Positions 34,803 through 46,614 are shown, counted from the first letter of the stretch. The stretch is 64,000 bases of DNA from Gentiana macrophylla (GCA_026214975.1 CM047814.1:18313541-18377540), one strand, 5' to 3'. The notes: generated by a model from the sequence alone, not told the origin. Numbers and translations: made by a program.

Positions 34803-36215
34803 TGTTAGGAACATTTTATTATGTTTTGATGATGTCCATACCAGCCGTCATAGCAAGTCTGAAATAAGTTAGAATTCTCTGTATAAGTCTTTACTTAGAG
34901 TCTGACATGTTGTATAAGTTGAGTCAGACAAGTATTGTACTAGTTGGTAGGACGGCAAAGCAAAAACCAGATATTCGGCAAAGTAAAGCCAGCCGAGCAC
35001 CAGCAGAGAAGCAATGAAGACATTATGGTCTGACTTATAACCAAGGAAGTCTGTGATGACCTTGGATAAGTCTAAGTTATGTTTCAAGTGATGAAACTCA
35101 ATGTTCAAATATGGTGTACACTGGTCTCACCCAAATCAAGGATCAGTAAAGTATGAAGATTCTCCTGAAACTAAAACAAAGAAGAAAACAGTGAATCGGC
35201 TGAGTAAACTGACTTTCGGCAAAGACAAAACAGCGAAGAAAGAACTAACGACTAAGTCATAAGGCTCACTCGACCATTCTGAAAACGGCGAAGTAACACT
35301 TACCAGATCAGACTTGATATATGTTGAAGATACAGAAGATCATGCATTAAATGCACAATCAATAGAGGATCAATCAAAGACGGATTTTCTGCTATACGTT
35401 TGAAGAAAGAATCCGATCACTGAAATCAAGGAGAATGCAATTAAGGGGGAAATCAAGAATAAAATCAAGGATTATTCCCTCATTAACATAGCCAACGGAC
35501 GGAATTTCAAAACCAAGGTTACTCAAGGCTATAAATAGAAGGCATTGACAGAAAAAGAAAAACAACGATTCAAAAAGAAAGAAACAAGAAACTCTGTCAA
35601 ATTAGAAAAGCCTTCTCTCTGAACTTACAAGTTTACATCTAGTGATCAACTCAAATATCAGAGCTACAAAGTCATACACAGAACTGAGATTGATCAAGCA
35701 AGTGTGTGAATCACATTCATATCAAACTGAAGCAACTGAATCAGAGGCAATCTGAGAAGGAGTTGAATCTGTGATAGCTGTTGAAGGATTTTAATCTTAA
35801 GGAGCGACAAAAGAAAGATGAATCATCAAGAAATTTTATTGCTAGTCAAGGAGTGATAGTCTTGTAGATTGTGAAGCTTGGGAAGCCAAGGACAATCATA
35901 CGATTGTATCTGTGAAAACAATAGTGAATTCCTCCAATCATCACAGGAGAAGAGTGGATTAATGGATTACACCACCCTGAACCACTATAAGCCTTGTGTC
36001 AATTTAATTTCTGCAATTTACTTTACTGCATTTATTTAATTTGCCTACATCATAACTTATTCCTGTGATTGTCTAAACTGATTTGAAAACAACATAGTAA
36101 GAAGGGACTTATCCGCTGCCCAAAAGCTTTTAAATTAGAGAAATTTTTTTGAAACTCCACTATAGTCATTCACCCCCCCCTCTGACTATAGTTTTACCCT
36201 TCTCTGGGACCAACA
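34803..36215 (+). repeat. 3' LTR of the Sirevirus-type element
   Basis: 1413 bp, with TATAAATAG at 35530-35538. The antisense 79-codon frame in this LTR and in the 5' LTR encodes the same peptide, showing how similar the two copies are. Confidence 0.95.
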
Positions 36216-36220
36216 AAGAG

Positions 36221-37208
36221 GCTATCAAAGTGGAGGTAAGCAAGTTGGTCGAGGCCGTAATTATCAAAGATCTCCGATACCCGACTTGGCTGGCCAACGT
36301 AGTGATGGTCATAAAGCACAATGGGAAGTGGCGCATGTGCGTCGATTTTACCGACCAGAAGATCCTTATGAGTTTTCCAGAATCGACAGAATGGTTGACC
36401 GGATCGCTAGGTTCAAAATGTTGAGTTTCTTAGATGCCTACTTCGGGTATCATCAAGTGAGAATGGATGGTGAATAAAAGGAAATGACAACTTCATGGCC
36501 GCGGGTGGAATGTATTATTATGAGATGATGCCATTCGGGCTGAATAACGCCGGATCCACTTGCCAGAGAATGGTCAATAAGGTTTTTGGTTCCCAGATCG
36601 GGAAAAACATGGAGGCATACATCGACGACATGGTCGTCAAATCTGCTCGGACCGATCACCTGGCTGACCTGCAAAAGACCTTCAACAACGTCAGGATGCA
36701 TTCCATGAAGCTAAACCATACGAAATGCACTTTCGGAGTTCAAGCCGGAAAGATTTTGGGTTTCATGGTAACTCAACGAGGAATTGAAGCGAATCCAGAA
36801 AAGATCCAAGCCTTGGCTAACATGAAAGAGCCAACCTGTGTGAGGAAGTCCAGAGACTGATTGGGAGAATCATCGCCTTGGGAAGGTTCGTCTATAAGTC
36901 TGCAGGAAAATGTTTGAATTTTTTCAAGATCCTCAAAGGAAGAAAAACGTTTGAGTGGACAGAAGAATGCTCTCAAGCCTTCAGAGCCATCAAGGCCTTC
37001 CTAGCGATCCTACCGCTACTGGTCAGCCCGATCCTAGGAGATGAACTCTTTTATATCTGGCAGCTTCGGACCGGGCTGTTGCAGCCGTTCTTGTCAAGGG
37101 GGACGGGACCTTCCAAAAGCCTGTTTACTATGTTTCAAAGGCCCTAAGTCCCGTTGAGAGCCGTTATCTTAATACAGAGAAATTAGCTTACTCGCTCGTT
37201 ATTGCCGC
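36221..37208 (+). pseudogene. Tat RT (rest) and start of RNase H
   Basis: The RT resumes with EAIKVEVSKLVEA and YPTWLANVVMVIKHNGKWRM, then RIDRMVDRIARFKMLSFLDA in another frame. A TAA at about 36475 breaks it. QRMVNKVFG and the catalytic YIDD (36618-36629) follow in the frame 36495-36860. An RT thumb and connection region (KCTFGVQAGKILGFMVTQRG, then FEWTEECSQAF) leads into RNase H, where a solo LTR interrupts at 37209. Four frame changes are visible. Confidence 0.85.
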
Positions 37209-38968
37209 TGATCGAGGCTAAATTCACCCTTCAAAAACAATTTATAAAGGCTCGAAACCGTGGGTAAACTAACTCTCTAACCGGCAGTGTACCAGGTCGA
37301 TTGCTAGAATAGCTATAGGAGTATGAGGTCGAACCCAAGGGAAAAGTGTTTGGAAGTACCAAAGTGAACGTGGAACTTAGTCTAGGTGATCAATATTTCA
37401 AAGTATTATAACTACAACGATACTAACGTGATTCCTACAAACGAGTTTAAAGACAAGAAAGAGAGAAGATTAAACTACTAGGTTCTAAAGATAGATTAAG
37501 GGACATAGCCGAACCATGATCAAAATAGCTAGTTTCACCCCAAGGAATGAGAAAACCGGGAGTGTGCATTAAACGAATGAACTCTTGCATTCAATTTCAC
37601 GGGTGCGTACTCCTAAACCCGGTGCTAAGGTCTGAACAACTCTTCCTCAACACCTTATGCCATGTTAACTACCCTTCTCCAAAGAAGATTCACTAACAAG
37701 ACAAGTTATGCACTAGAGCCGCTTAAACGTCAAAACTAGTAACCTCACTCTAAGAAGTGATCCTAGAACCCTTTTCCCACATCTCTCTATCTAAACAACT
37801 CTCAAGATTGACGTGTGTGATTTTGACCTAGGTGATCAATCTAGCCCAAATTTGTTATAAACAAGTTCTAAGACATGAAATATGCAAGATACAACAATAA
37901 AAAGCACTACCCACTCCCAATTTCATCACCCAAAGGGTGATTACACCAAATTTCACATGATTCGACTATGAAAAGGGATTAGCTACTCATTATACTAATC
38001 AAAACATACACAAGACAGTAAATAAGAGTCATAACAAGTAAAAGAAAGAAGAAATTTACCATTAAGCCACTAGAAATTCGAGATTAGATCCAAAAAGTAC
38101 AAAATAAAGAAGTAATTAAAAGGTGGTCTCTTAGTGTTTGGACTGGAAATCTAAGCTAAGAAATTGAAAGATTAAGCTAATATTATGTTGATGTAAGCTA
38201 AGAGAAAGTAGTCTAAGCTATTACAAAAATCGAGCTAAGAAATGGGTAGAGTTTTGCTAAGAAAAAGATTGATATCCAAGAAATAGTCTAAGGGGGGGTA
38301 TTTATAGGTGAGAGAAAATCTGCAGAAAACTGGTCCAAACACACGTTTGGAGTGCTGAGACTGGCGTTCATCATCTTCAAACGCATGTTTAGCCTAGGGC
38401 AAACGTGCGTTTAGCTTCATTTCTGGGCAGGATCTTGACTATCTTCATCTTGAACGCACGTTTGGGGTGGGTCAAACGCGCGTTTGGGGGACTTGAAATG
38501 CACATTTGGGATGTGCAAACGCGCGTTTGAGGTGGTTTAAAACGTGCGTTTGGAAGGCTTGAACTCTGTATCAACTGGTGTCTTTTGAACGCACGTTTGG
38601 GGGGTTCAAACGTGCGTTTGAACCCCTGTTGCCCCAAATCTTCAACTTTTCCTCCTTTGATCTCTTATCTTGCCTCGGTTATGCTTTTTGTCATCAATTA
38701 TCACCTTTCGGGTCCTCGAGACGCCAATACCCTTCAACATCATGAACAACCAAAAACATCCAAACAATTCTGGAGGGTAAAAGTGCGTGGGAATAGGGTT
38801 AATATCAACAAAAAGGGGTAATATTCCATCAAATTGACGGATTCACTCCCCGTGCCAGGAGCTCACGATAAAACCCCGAAAATGGTCTAAATTACCCAAA
38901 AATGTGCTGAAAATGTGGTGAACGAGGGTAAACAATGCACCGGAGTCACGTAAAGTTGACTCCCATCA
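37209..38968 (-). mobile_element. Solo LTR, 1.76 kb, inside Tat RNase H
   Basis: The insert begins TGATCGAGG and ends CTCCCATCA, flanked by GCCGC at 37204-37208 and 38969-38973. TG...CA ends with a 5-bp target duplication and no internal coding domain indicate a solo LTR left by LTR recombination. A TATA box reads TATAAATA on the minus strand at 38299-38306, preceded on that strand by a palindrome array, so I infer minus orientation. The parent family is not identified; its size fits Gypsy Athila or Tekay-type LTRs. Confidence 0.85.
38336..38621. repeat. Array of AAACG-N2-CGTTT palindromes
   Basis: About ten units lie at 38336, 38378, 38400, 38452, 38474, 38494, 38517, 38540, 38587 and 38607. 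Variants are AAACGCGCGTTT, AAACGTGCGTTT and GAACGCACGTTT, with one decayed (GAAATGCACATTT). On the minus strand the array lies directly upstream of the TATA box. Spacing is irregular. Confidence 0.88.
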
Positions 38969-38973
38969 GCCGC

Positions 38974-39270
38974 CGGAAAACAAAGGGCTTACTTTTCTTC
39001 ACACACGATTGTGGTCTTGACAAACAGTCCTCTGCGACAACTGCTGCATAAGCCGGACCTCTCAGGCCGCTTACTACGATGGGCCATCAAATTAACTGAG
39101 TTTGACATTCGATACGAGCCTAGAAAAGCTATCAAGGCATAGGCTCTAGCTGACTTCATAGTCGAAACGAGTTTCAACGAGGAAGGACCCGCTGGACAGC
39201 TTAGTTTGCCGAGTGTCGACGAATTAAACACCCCAGCGGTGGTCAAGCCACAAAGGCCGGCCTACTGCTG
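38974..39270 (+). pseudogene. Tat RNase H, part after the solo LTR
   Basis: The frame continues from SLVIAA before the insert. After one base of slippage it reads TNSPLRQLLHKPDLSGRLLR and WAIKLTEFDIRYEPRKAIK, the standard Gypsy RNase H end. A TAG stands at about 39138-39140 inside KA-ALADFIVE. Confidence 0.8.
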
Positions 39271-39590
39271 GCAGATGTATGTTGATGGGGCCGTGAGCCG
39301 AAATGGCTGTGGAGCTGGGATAATACTCTTGGAACCGGGTTCGTCTGAAGAGATCGAGAAGGCCTTAAGATTCAACTTCACCGCCTCCAACCGAATATGA
39401 AGCAGTCATAGCCGGACTGGAGTAGGCCAAAGCTATGAACGTCGAGAACCTGGAAGTATTTTGTGATTCAAAGGTGGTGGTATGCCAGATTAATGGTGTT
39501 TTCGAAGCAAGAGATGTAGTGCTGAAAAGATATCTCAATCTTGTCAAAATATTAAGAAGCAGCTTCAAATACTGTGAATTCTAGAATATA
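39271..39590 (+). pseudogene. Second RNase H (archaeal-type), Tat lineage
   Basis: QMYVDGAVSRNGCGAGIILL opens a second RNase H domain. The frame slips near 39395, then EYEAVIAGLE is followed by a TAG at 39423-39425. NLEVFCDSKVVVCQINGVFEARD gives the third acidic position. A duplicate RNase H between the usual RNase H and integrase is a known Tat-lineage trait, and this is the strongest evidence for the lineage call. Confidence 0.8.
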
Positions 39591-40842
39591 CCTCAGGAGC
39601 GGAACGAACGTGCGGATAGACGAAATCAGGGCATACATAGAAAATGAAACACTACCAGGGGACGTCAAGGAAGCTCAAGCCCTAAGGAAAAGAGCGGCAC
39701 GTTACATGATCCTAAGCAGAATTCTATACAGAAGATCTTTTTCAAAGCCGCTGCAGCGTTGCGTCAGACCCGAAGAGGTACAGGGCATACTCGCAGAACT
39801 GTATGAGGGGGTGTTCGAGGGCCACCCCTCCAGCCGTACTTTGGCTCAAAAGGCACTACTGGCAGGATACTATTGGCCAAAGTTGGCTGAGGATGCTGAA
39901 AGATATGCTAAGAGCTGCGACAAGTGCCAACGCTTCGCCGACATACCCAGGCTGCCTTTAGTAGAGCAGAGCATCGTCGTCACTGCATGGCCTTTCGACA
40001 TGTGGGCGATCGACCTAATCGGTCCCCTTAAAATAGGCCGATTGAAGTGCAAATATATGGTTGTCGCTGTGGATTACATCACAAAGTGGATCGAAGCAAA
40101 GGCGCTTGTAAAAATCTTCGCCAAAGATATAATATACTTTTTACTAGATCAAGTTCGTATTCGGTTTGGGGTGCCACGAGCCATTGTATCCAACCACGGC
40201 ACGGAGTTCAGAGATGAGTTCGATGAATTTTTCAAAGAGCATAACGTCAAACACTGGCAGTCCATAGTATGCTACCCCTAAGGAAACGGTTAGGCGGAAA
40301 ATGCAATAAGCAAGTGTTGAAAGTGTTGAAGAAGAGCCTGGACGAGAAGGTTGGGAAGTGGGTAGACTACCTGCCCGAAGCCCTATGGGCGCTCCGGACA
40401 ACCCGAAAGGTAACAATGGGGAGAAGCCATTCGCATTAACATATGGGTCAGAGGCGATGGCACCCGTGGAAATGGCACTTCCAAGTATAAGGGTTTCCCA
40501 CTTTGATGAGGCCGATAATATAACTTATCGGAAAATCGAATTGAACCTGGCTGAAGAAAAACGCTTGAAGGCATGCACTCAGCTGGTTTACTACAAGCAA
40601 GCCGCAAAGAGGCACCACGATAAGCGAATCCGCGATCATTCTTTTGCTGTAGGAGAATTTGTCCTATGCTAAAGGCAAGCAATAGGCCAGAAGACCGATA
40701 AAGGAAAGCTGGCCGAAAATTGGGAGGGTCCCTGGCAAGTGTCGAGAATAGTCAAGAAAGGGACTTATATCCTCTCAGACAAGGAGGGCCGGGAGTTCAA
40801 CAGGCCCTGGCACGCCGACAACTTGAAGCGATGTTACACGTA
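39574..40842 (+). pseudogene. Tat integrase
   Basis: The zinc-binding domain reads EGHPSSRTLAQKALLAGYYW then CDKCQ; the first zinc-binding His of the family (HEG) is Tyr (YEG). The core begins DMWAIDLIGPL near 39998. The second catalytic Asp (SDNG in the family) is Asn in SNHGTEF at 40192-40194. After a TAA at 40279-40281 the C-terminal half continues in other frames (GEKPFALTYGSEAMAPVEMA, then ENWEGPWQVSRIVKKGTYIL), ending at a stop near 40840. The product would not be active. Confidence 0.87.
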
Positions 40843-41168
40843 AGGGCAATGACCTCGACTTGTTTTTAGAAGCATTTTTTGTAAAGGCGATGAGCCCGTT
40901 TTATTGTGATCAATGAAATATTTTTCAAAAACTTCATCGAGCGCAAAAAATTCTGTCTCCGACAAGCAAAGCTTGTCCGATACAGAAGGGGCCACTTGAA
41001 ATCGCCAAAAGCAGACCTCCAGCAGACACGTTTATGATGTCATCAGAGACGCGCGAGTTCAAAAAAATAAAACACAAAAGCAAGATCAAGCCAACAAAAA
41101 TAAGGAAAGGCAATTCATTACAAAATGAAGAAAATTTTACAAAGGAGCAAAAAAAATTGCTCTGCTCC

Positions 41169-41982
41169 TCATACGTCCGCCTCGGGATGGGCATAATATA
41201 CGTCTGTGGTTGGGCAGACTGGCATCCCACGGCTTCGAATACACATACTTGAAATCATCCAAGCAAAGGGTAGGGGAAATTTGTCACTCAGTAAGGTGGA
41301 AAACTTGATCGCCTCGAAGTGGATCAGGCGGCCCCAATTGATGGTCACCTCAGGAACCGAAAGGGCGTAGAGGACGAACACTTCAGCATCAGTGACCTCA
41401 TCAGTGTCAGGAATACAAAAAACCCGAGTATTCAGGAAGCGTTTCCACTCCCTCTCCGCCCGATCCAGCATATCGGGTCTCACCTCTGTACCGTCCATCC
41501 ACTCGTTGCGAAGCAAGAACTGGAAGGCGTCGAACCGGGTAGCATAATAGTCGATCCCGTCATCAAGGTTCTAGAAGGAGTCATAATCCTCAGTAGGATT
41601 GGGATGCCGTAAAAATCGTTTATGGCGGCCGGAGTAAAATTCACCGTCACCCCACGAACGGTAACGGCGTGGTGCGATCGGCGTGACCATTCTCTGACAA
41701 AACAAAGTAGAATTCATGCACGAGGGTTAAGTTGTACTCCCCAGCCGGAGTGGTGACAAAATTTCTCCAGCCGTAAGCATTGATTGTAGCGCGGTGGCCC
41801 GGCCTGATACGGCCCAGATTCAGTCTCCTCTCCACCAAATGACCGTGGTCACGAAAAATGGTCGTGAAGTTGTTCATAACCATCGGTGAGGCGGTGACCT
41901 GGAAACAAACGGTAGGTTCATCCTCTATGGCAGGCTCAAAAGAATTAGAGCCTTGGCTAGAGGACTCAGAAGAAGACATCAC
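41169..41982 (-). pseudogene. Antisense extra ORF, copy 1
   Basis: The minus-strand ATG at 41982 opens a Ser-rich start, then GWRNFVTTPAGEYNLTLVHE and FYFVLSENGHADR. A frame change near 41645 leads to VTVNFTPAAINDFYGIP. The frame 41516-41169 has WKRFLNTRVFCIPDTDEVTD and SVPEVTINWGRLIHF. This is the layout of the plant transposon protein family found in Gypsy and Sirevirus extra ORFs (inference from pattern). It lies between integrase and the 3' LTR on the opposite strand, as seen in other Tat elements. Lesions make it a pseudogene. Confidence 0.6.
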
Positions 41983-42543
41983 GAGAAGATTATGCAGAAA
42001 AAGCTTAGGAAATTCTTCAAAGAAGGAAAAAACTATTCAATAAAATCGCAAGTGAGGAAGAAGGAGAAGGCCTCCTCCTTTTATAGGCCCAGAAAACGAA
42101 AGGGCGGGAAGTTCAGAGGTCACACACGTTTAAATTCAGATGCAAACCCTCACATTAATCGAGCTGGCGCTTCAAAAGAAGTAGTCATAAATGTGTCGGC
42201 TGGATGAAAAGCCATGAATGCGCCGGTTTGGTGAAGAGTTATGAGGTTTCAAGATCTTCAAGAATCCGAACCGACTCAGCCAGGTCCGACCGAAGTTGGC
42301 GGCTCCAGCAAAAAGGGGACTATTATCGGATACAAGGAGGTATCAACCATGATCGCATTTTATCATTTTATCTCTTCCGTAAAGAGGCTCTCCCCTCACT
42401 CGAGGGAACGGGGGCCGCAACTCAAAATTTTGAAATCAAAAAAGGAAATTAAGGCAAGCACAACACAGAAAGAGATAATTCTATTACGTAAAACAAGACC
42501 GTCAAGCCCGATTATTCACAAGATCAAACAAGAAAAATTAAAT

Positions 42544-43365
42544 CTAAGTCCAATCGGAGTCATAGTCTGTGGACGAATCCGAAGCAATACACTCAAGCTC
42601 GACATTTGTACGCGGAGGCACCAGAACGTCATCATGAGAAATGGGCATCCCAGCGGCGCGGACACACAAGTGGGAAATCAACCTAGGAAAGAGGATATGC
42701 CCATGCAGGTCTGTCTGGGCAGTAAATCTAAGTATTGCCCAGTAGATCAGCAGGCCACAATCGATGCTGACGTCCTCGTCGGCCACCAGGATCACTTAAA
42801 GAAGATGCGACTCGGCTTCTGAAATCTCTTCAGAATCGAATAAGGGAAAAACATGAGAGTTAATGAACCTCTTCCACTCCCGGTTGGCCTGAGACATCTC
42901 CGAGGCGCAACCTTCTAGAAAAGGATCCCAGTCACCCGGAATCAAACGCCTGAGAGCTGCGGCTCCATATATGCGTCTCCTCAGCCCGCTGTCAAGACTC
43001 CAAACCGTCTTATAATGCACGTACGGAGGATGAACGGGTATGTTGAAAAACTCATTGATAATAGCAGGGCTGAAGGTAACATAAGCCCCCCGGAGGGAAA
43101 CAACGATGGCAGCATCATCTGTCAGAACCACTATCGACAATACGGAATAGAATTCCCGCACCATAGTGACATTGTATACTCTCTGGGTGCCTTCAAAAAG
43201 CCGGACCACCCCAATTGGGCAAAACGATTGCGCTGGGCAAAGCTGATCTTGCGAAGATTCATACCCTTCTTAGTCAGCAGAGGGAGTTGACTAAAATGAG
43301 AAAAGAATTTGGCTATGGCTAAATGAGAAGCTGTATGGAAGAAGGGGGAATCACTGAAATTGGTC
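42544..43365 (-). pseudogene. Antisense extra ORF, copy 2
   Basis: The N-terminus lies in the frame ending near 43210 (FFHTASHLAIAKFFSHFSQL, then FAQRNRFAQLGW). It shifts to the frame 43209-42796 (VREFYSVLSIVVLTDDAAIV, VTFSPAIINEFFNIPVHPPY, WKRFINSHVFPLFDSEEISE) and then to 42795-42544 (DVSIDCGLLIYWAILRFT, VRAAGMPISHDDVLVPP). Domain for domain it parallels copy 1, so the two are tandem paralogues inside one element. Each is broken by frameshifts. Confidence 0.6.
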
Positions 43366-44505
43366 ATGATAGTAATAAAGCAGAGATTGAGAGAGGATGT
43401 GCTTGAGAAGAGGGCAAGGCTCACTCCTTTTATAGCACAAAATAAATGATTCGACGGTGAAAACAAACTCAACCGAACGGTCAAGATGAAAAGCATGTTC
43501 AGATTTCAAATTTGAATACATATTTATGGCGGAACAGTTATCAGAACCGCCATCATTATGAGCACGATCTTCGAAGTGTTAGAAATAGGCAGGTAATAAC
43601 AGCTGGCCAGGAGTTGCATCTTTATCTCAAGGCGTGCCATAAAAAGCCAGCAACCATCAGGATTTACAGCTGAAGAACCTCGAAACCGCTTTGCGTATAT
43701 CCGCCTATAAGTATAGTCGGATTCACACAAAGCAGGGGGCCACATCGAAATTTTAAAGCAAACAAACAGGTCTTGCAAAGCATCCAAATCAGCGACTTGC
43801 GTAAAGATCATTGTTTCAACCCAGATCCACGCGTAGCGACTTCGATCTTACTTGAAACAAGGGGCACATTGGATTTTTTCGATTCAGATTGATTGGAGAC
43901 CTAGTGATCAATTATTACAAAGCAAATTACTCGTTCGTTATTTTGACCTCGCTCGTACGCGACCTCATTCGAAACAAGGGGCCGCAAGCCCAAAACTTTA
44001 ATTCATGGGTTTCAACCGATAAGTCATTTTGGCGACCTCGGATAAAGGAGTTCACAATATCACCAAAACGAGGGGGCCGCACACATATATGCTTCAACGG
44101 AAGAGAAAAACTTGAAAAACGGACGTTTCAAGCAAAAGCCAAACAATGGCCATCAACGACATCAAGTTTTTACAAAATAGGAAACAAAGATAATCCGAAG
44201 GTCGGAACCAAGAGTATAAAATTACGACAACAAATCGGGGAAAACAAATCAATCTCGCTTGTCTGAGGGATGAGTCTCTATGTATGGGGGTCAGATAGAT
44301 TCAAAAATTGATCGTACTCTTGTTCAAGACTCTTCTCCTCACCAACACCAGTGACAGCAACTCCCACAGCAATGTTAGCGACCTCCGCTTACCTTTTTGC
44401 AAGCTCAATAGCTTCCCTCTACATCTCTTCCATCAAGGCACGAAGATTTTTCTCGTTGACTGGAGGAGGAGCCCAAAGCGGCTTACCTTTCTTTAAGCAA
44501 CAAAC
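43366..44505. other. Non-coding part of the Tat element between extra ORFs
   Basis: Repeated GGGGCCGCA/GGGGGCCACAT-type words precede purine-rich stretches, but no domain is recognisable in any frame. Confidence 0.5.
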
Positions 44506-45805
44506 TCAGAAGTCCTCAAGCTGAACGGCAGTATAAGGAAGATCAGAGTGGAATGCTCTCAACTCAGGGTCGTCTTGATCCGTCGTCCGCCAGTCCTGTA
44601 GGGTCTCAAGTTCTGGAGCATCCTCGTAGAACGCTTTAAGGCACCTCGCCACATGATAGAATCCCTGGTCAAACTCATCCAACAAAGCATCCTTGACCTT
44701 ATGGACAACGTCGACGGCCTTAGATTCACTCAGCTCGCTCTTCAATCTATCAATGAGCTCATATGCCTCTGTCACCTTAGCAAGGGCTATGTCTCTCTCC
44801 GACTCGGAGGATTTCTAGAGAACCACAGCTGGTTCACTATCTATTTTTCCTTCTCGTTACAAGCCCACTCGACTTGTTTCAATTTGGTGGCAACTGAAAA
44901 GAAAAGGGGCTTAGAGCCAGAAAACTTAACGGAAAAAGAATCCAAAAACAAGAAATACATGTTACCGCGCTGGCCGTAGTTCCATAGAGACCGAGCACCT
45001 CAGATAAGAGTTGCAAGCTGGAAAAGGGCCCGCAGAAGCTGTCAAAGCTACCACGTCGGCTTGGGCTCTCCGATTTATGATCCCCTAACCGACCAACAAC
45101 TGAGGAGTATCGGGCAGTCTCAGCTTCAGATTTTGTAGCAGGACAACATCGACAATTGAGGCAGACAGCTCCCTAGCCATTTTCAAAGTAAGGGGCTGCT
45201 TCAAGAAATCATTATCCAGCCACAGGGCCGGTTTCTCTTTATGACCAACATGAATTTTCCTTTTACCGGTCCCCATTTGCGCCGTTTTGACGATGGCTTG
45301 GTCACCCTCACCAGCGACCCTCTTCACAGGGCTCTCAGTTAGGTCAGTAGCAGCAGCGAGCAGCTCGACGCCCTGGGGGGCTAGAGCACCTTCAGTTGCT
45401 TTGGAAGACTCAGGGCGACGTCACCTGAGCTCTGGCCGCTGCTGGCTTTAGACCTCTTGGGGGAAGATACACCACCCGCATCGATCGGCTCTTCATCCTC
45501 ATCTATCAAGCCGGTATTCTTTCACGTGGCAGGCCTTTTCCTCTTCGCCTTGGTGGCAGCATCAGGTTTCACAACCCTCGAAGCAACAACACCGCCCGCA
45601 GTAGTCACTGCGTTAAGAGGAGCTGCAGATGAAGCGGCATCGATCGACAAAACATTCTCCATGCTCACTGGAGGGGGAGGATCCATCGGTTTACTAGCCT
45701 CTAACAGTTCCTGGTGGCCCTTCCTCCCTTCCCTCGACCGAGCCATAATGGCATTCATGTTTTCATTGGCGAGCACCATTGTACCTACGAGAGAAATGGT
45801 CAGAA
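44506..45805 (-). pseudogene. Third antisense coding-like region of the Tat element
   Basis: On the minus strand, MVLANENMNAIMARSREGRK (from about 45780) leads into a Pro/Ser/Ala-rich and basic tract with a stop near 45522. KRVAGEGDQAIVKTAQMG and LKMARELSASIVDVVLLQNL follow (45327-45085), then AYELIDRLKSELSESKAVDV and KAFYEDAPELETLQDW (44775-44506). The helical, coiled-coil-like character suggests the C-terminal half of an extra ORF product. I do not recognise a named domain. Frame changes and stops separate the pieces. Confidence 0.45.
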
Positions 45806-46217
45806 CTCCAGGATAGAAGGTAAAACTACTGACGGAAAAACAATCATGAAAAAGAAAAACAAGACAAAGCAGTAAAAAGCCGGCCGCGACGCCTCGATCC
45901 CTTTGCATGCCGGAGTAAGGCTATCCACCCATTTATAACTTCAACCGGTTCGAGGCCAAAGGCCCATGAAGCCAAACACTATGAAGTTAAGGTTATCCGC
46001 TCCAGAATAACTTCGAATCGGCCAAGGCAGTCCTCCCATTACGGCCACCTTATGAAGCTGAGGCTACTCGCCCAAATATAGCTTCGAATCGGCTAGGGAT
46101 CAAAGATCCCGAAACGCTCAACCCAAAGAAGTTCAGGCGATCCGCCCAAATATAACTTCGGAGCAGCTGTGAGAAAACTTACCCCCTACTCGACTCCATG
46201 AGATGTCACGAGTATGG

Positions 46218-46230
46218 AGTAGGGGGGCAT
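46218..46230 (+). other. Polypurine tract of the Tat element
   Basis: AGTAGGGGGGCAT directly precedes the 3' LTR TG. Confidence 0.75.
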
Positions 46231-46603
46231 TGATAGGCCGGCTCCGCCCGCCGGCCCGCCGACCCGACCGGCAACCCGAGTTGACCCACTCAGTATGGGC
46301 GAGCGGGGGCCGGACAAAGGATATACGGCCCGGCCAGGCCCGGCCCCGAGACAGACCTCCGCTCAGATGATGGGTTTTGACAACAGGCCCACGATGAGTA
46401 GAAGGTTGATGGATCCGATAGAGGTTATCGTCCCCAACGCTTGGAGAGTACGGACCGTCGACACAACCAGCCGGCTAGGGACACACAACGATAGCTTGAG
46501 GATTCGCATCGCCAATGCTCTAGTGCGGCCCGACCAGCCACCGAAGATTTAGTTGTACTATGTCCTTAGTTGTAATTATGTTAAACTTAGTCGGTTCCTC
46601 CCC

Positions 46604-46611
46604 TATAAATA
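46604..46611 (+). promoter_or_regulatory. TATA box of the Tat 3' LTR, hit by a MITE
   Basis: TATAAATA precedes the MITE. The MITE target duplication TAAATAGGG (46606-46614, 46966-46974) overlaps it. Confidence 0.7.
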
Positions 46612-46614
46612 GGG

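Larger units (their letters stand above)
24174..36215 (+). mobile_element. Sirevirus-type Copia element, 12.0 kb
   Basis: It is bounded by AAGAG at 24169-24173 and 36216-36220. LTRs of 1.40 and 1.41 kb start TGTTARGAACA and end GGGACCAACA. The polypurine tract AAAAAGGGGGAAA and the pol sequence (HSRTKHIDVRHHFIRDHVEK) fit the Sirevirus/Maximus group. About 3 kb of extra coding-like sequence lies between RNase H and the 3' LTR, as in Sireviruses with an envelope-like ORF. All ORFs are broken. Confidence 0.92.

Noticed and set aside
38336..38621. CRISPR-like repeat array
   Set aside because: Units are 12-14 bp palindromes with irregular 8-45 bp spacing inside a plant LTR. No cas-like genes and wrong repeat length.
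37209..38968. Complete non-autonomous LTR element (TRIM or LARD)
   Set aside because: No internal primer site, polypurine tract or second LTR was found between the TG and CA ends. A solo LTR is simpler.
36221..40842. Endogenous pararetrovirus
   Set aside because: RT with YIDD is accompanied by integrase, a second RNase H, LTRs and a 5-bp target duplication, so it is an LTR retrotransposon. No movement or coat protein is seen.
42241..42822. 193-codon plus-strand ORF
   Set aside because: It is opposite to and overlaps antisense extra ORF copy 2 and the gap between copies. It is lysine-rich with no recognisable domain.
45457..45816. 119-codon plus-strand ORF
   Set aside because: It is the complement of the minus-strand extra-ORF region, whose composition fits a protein better.
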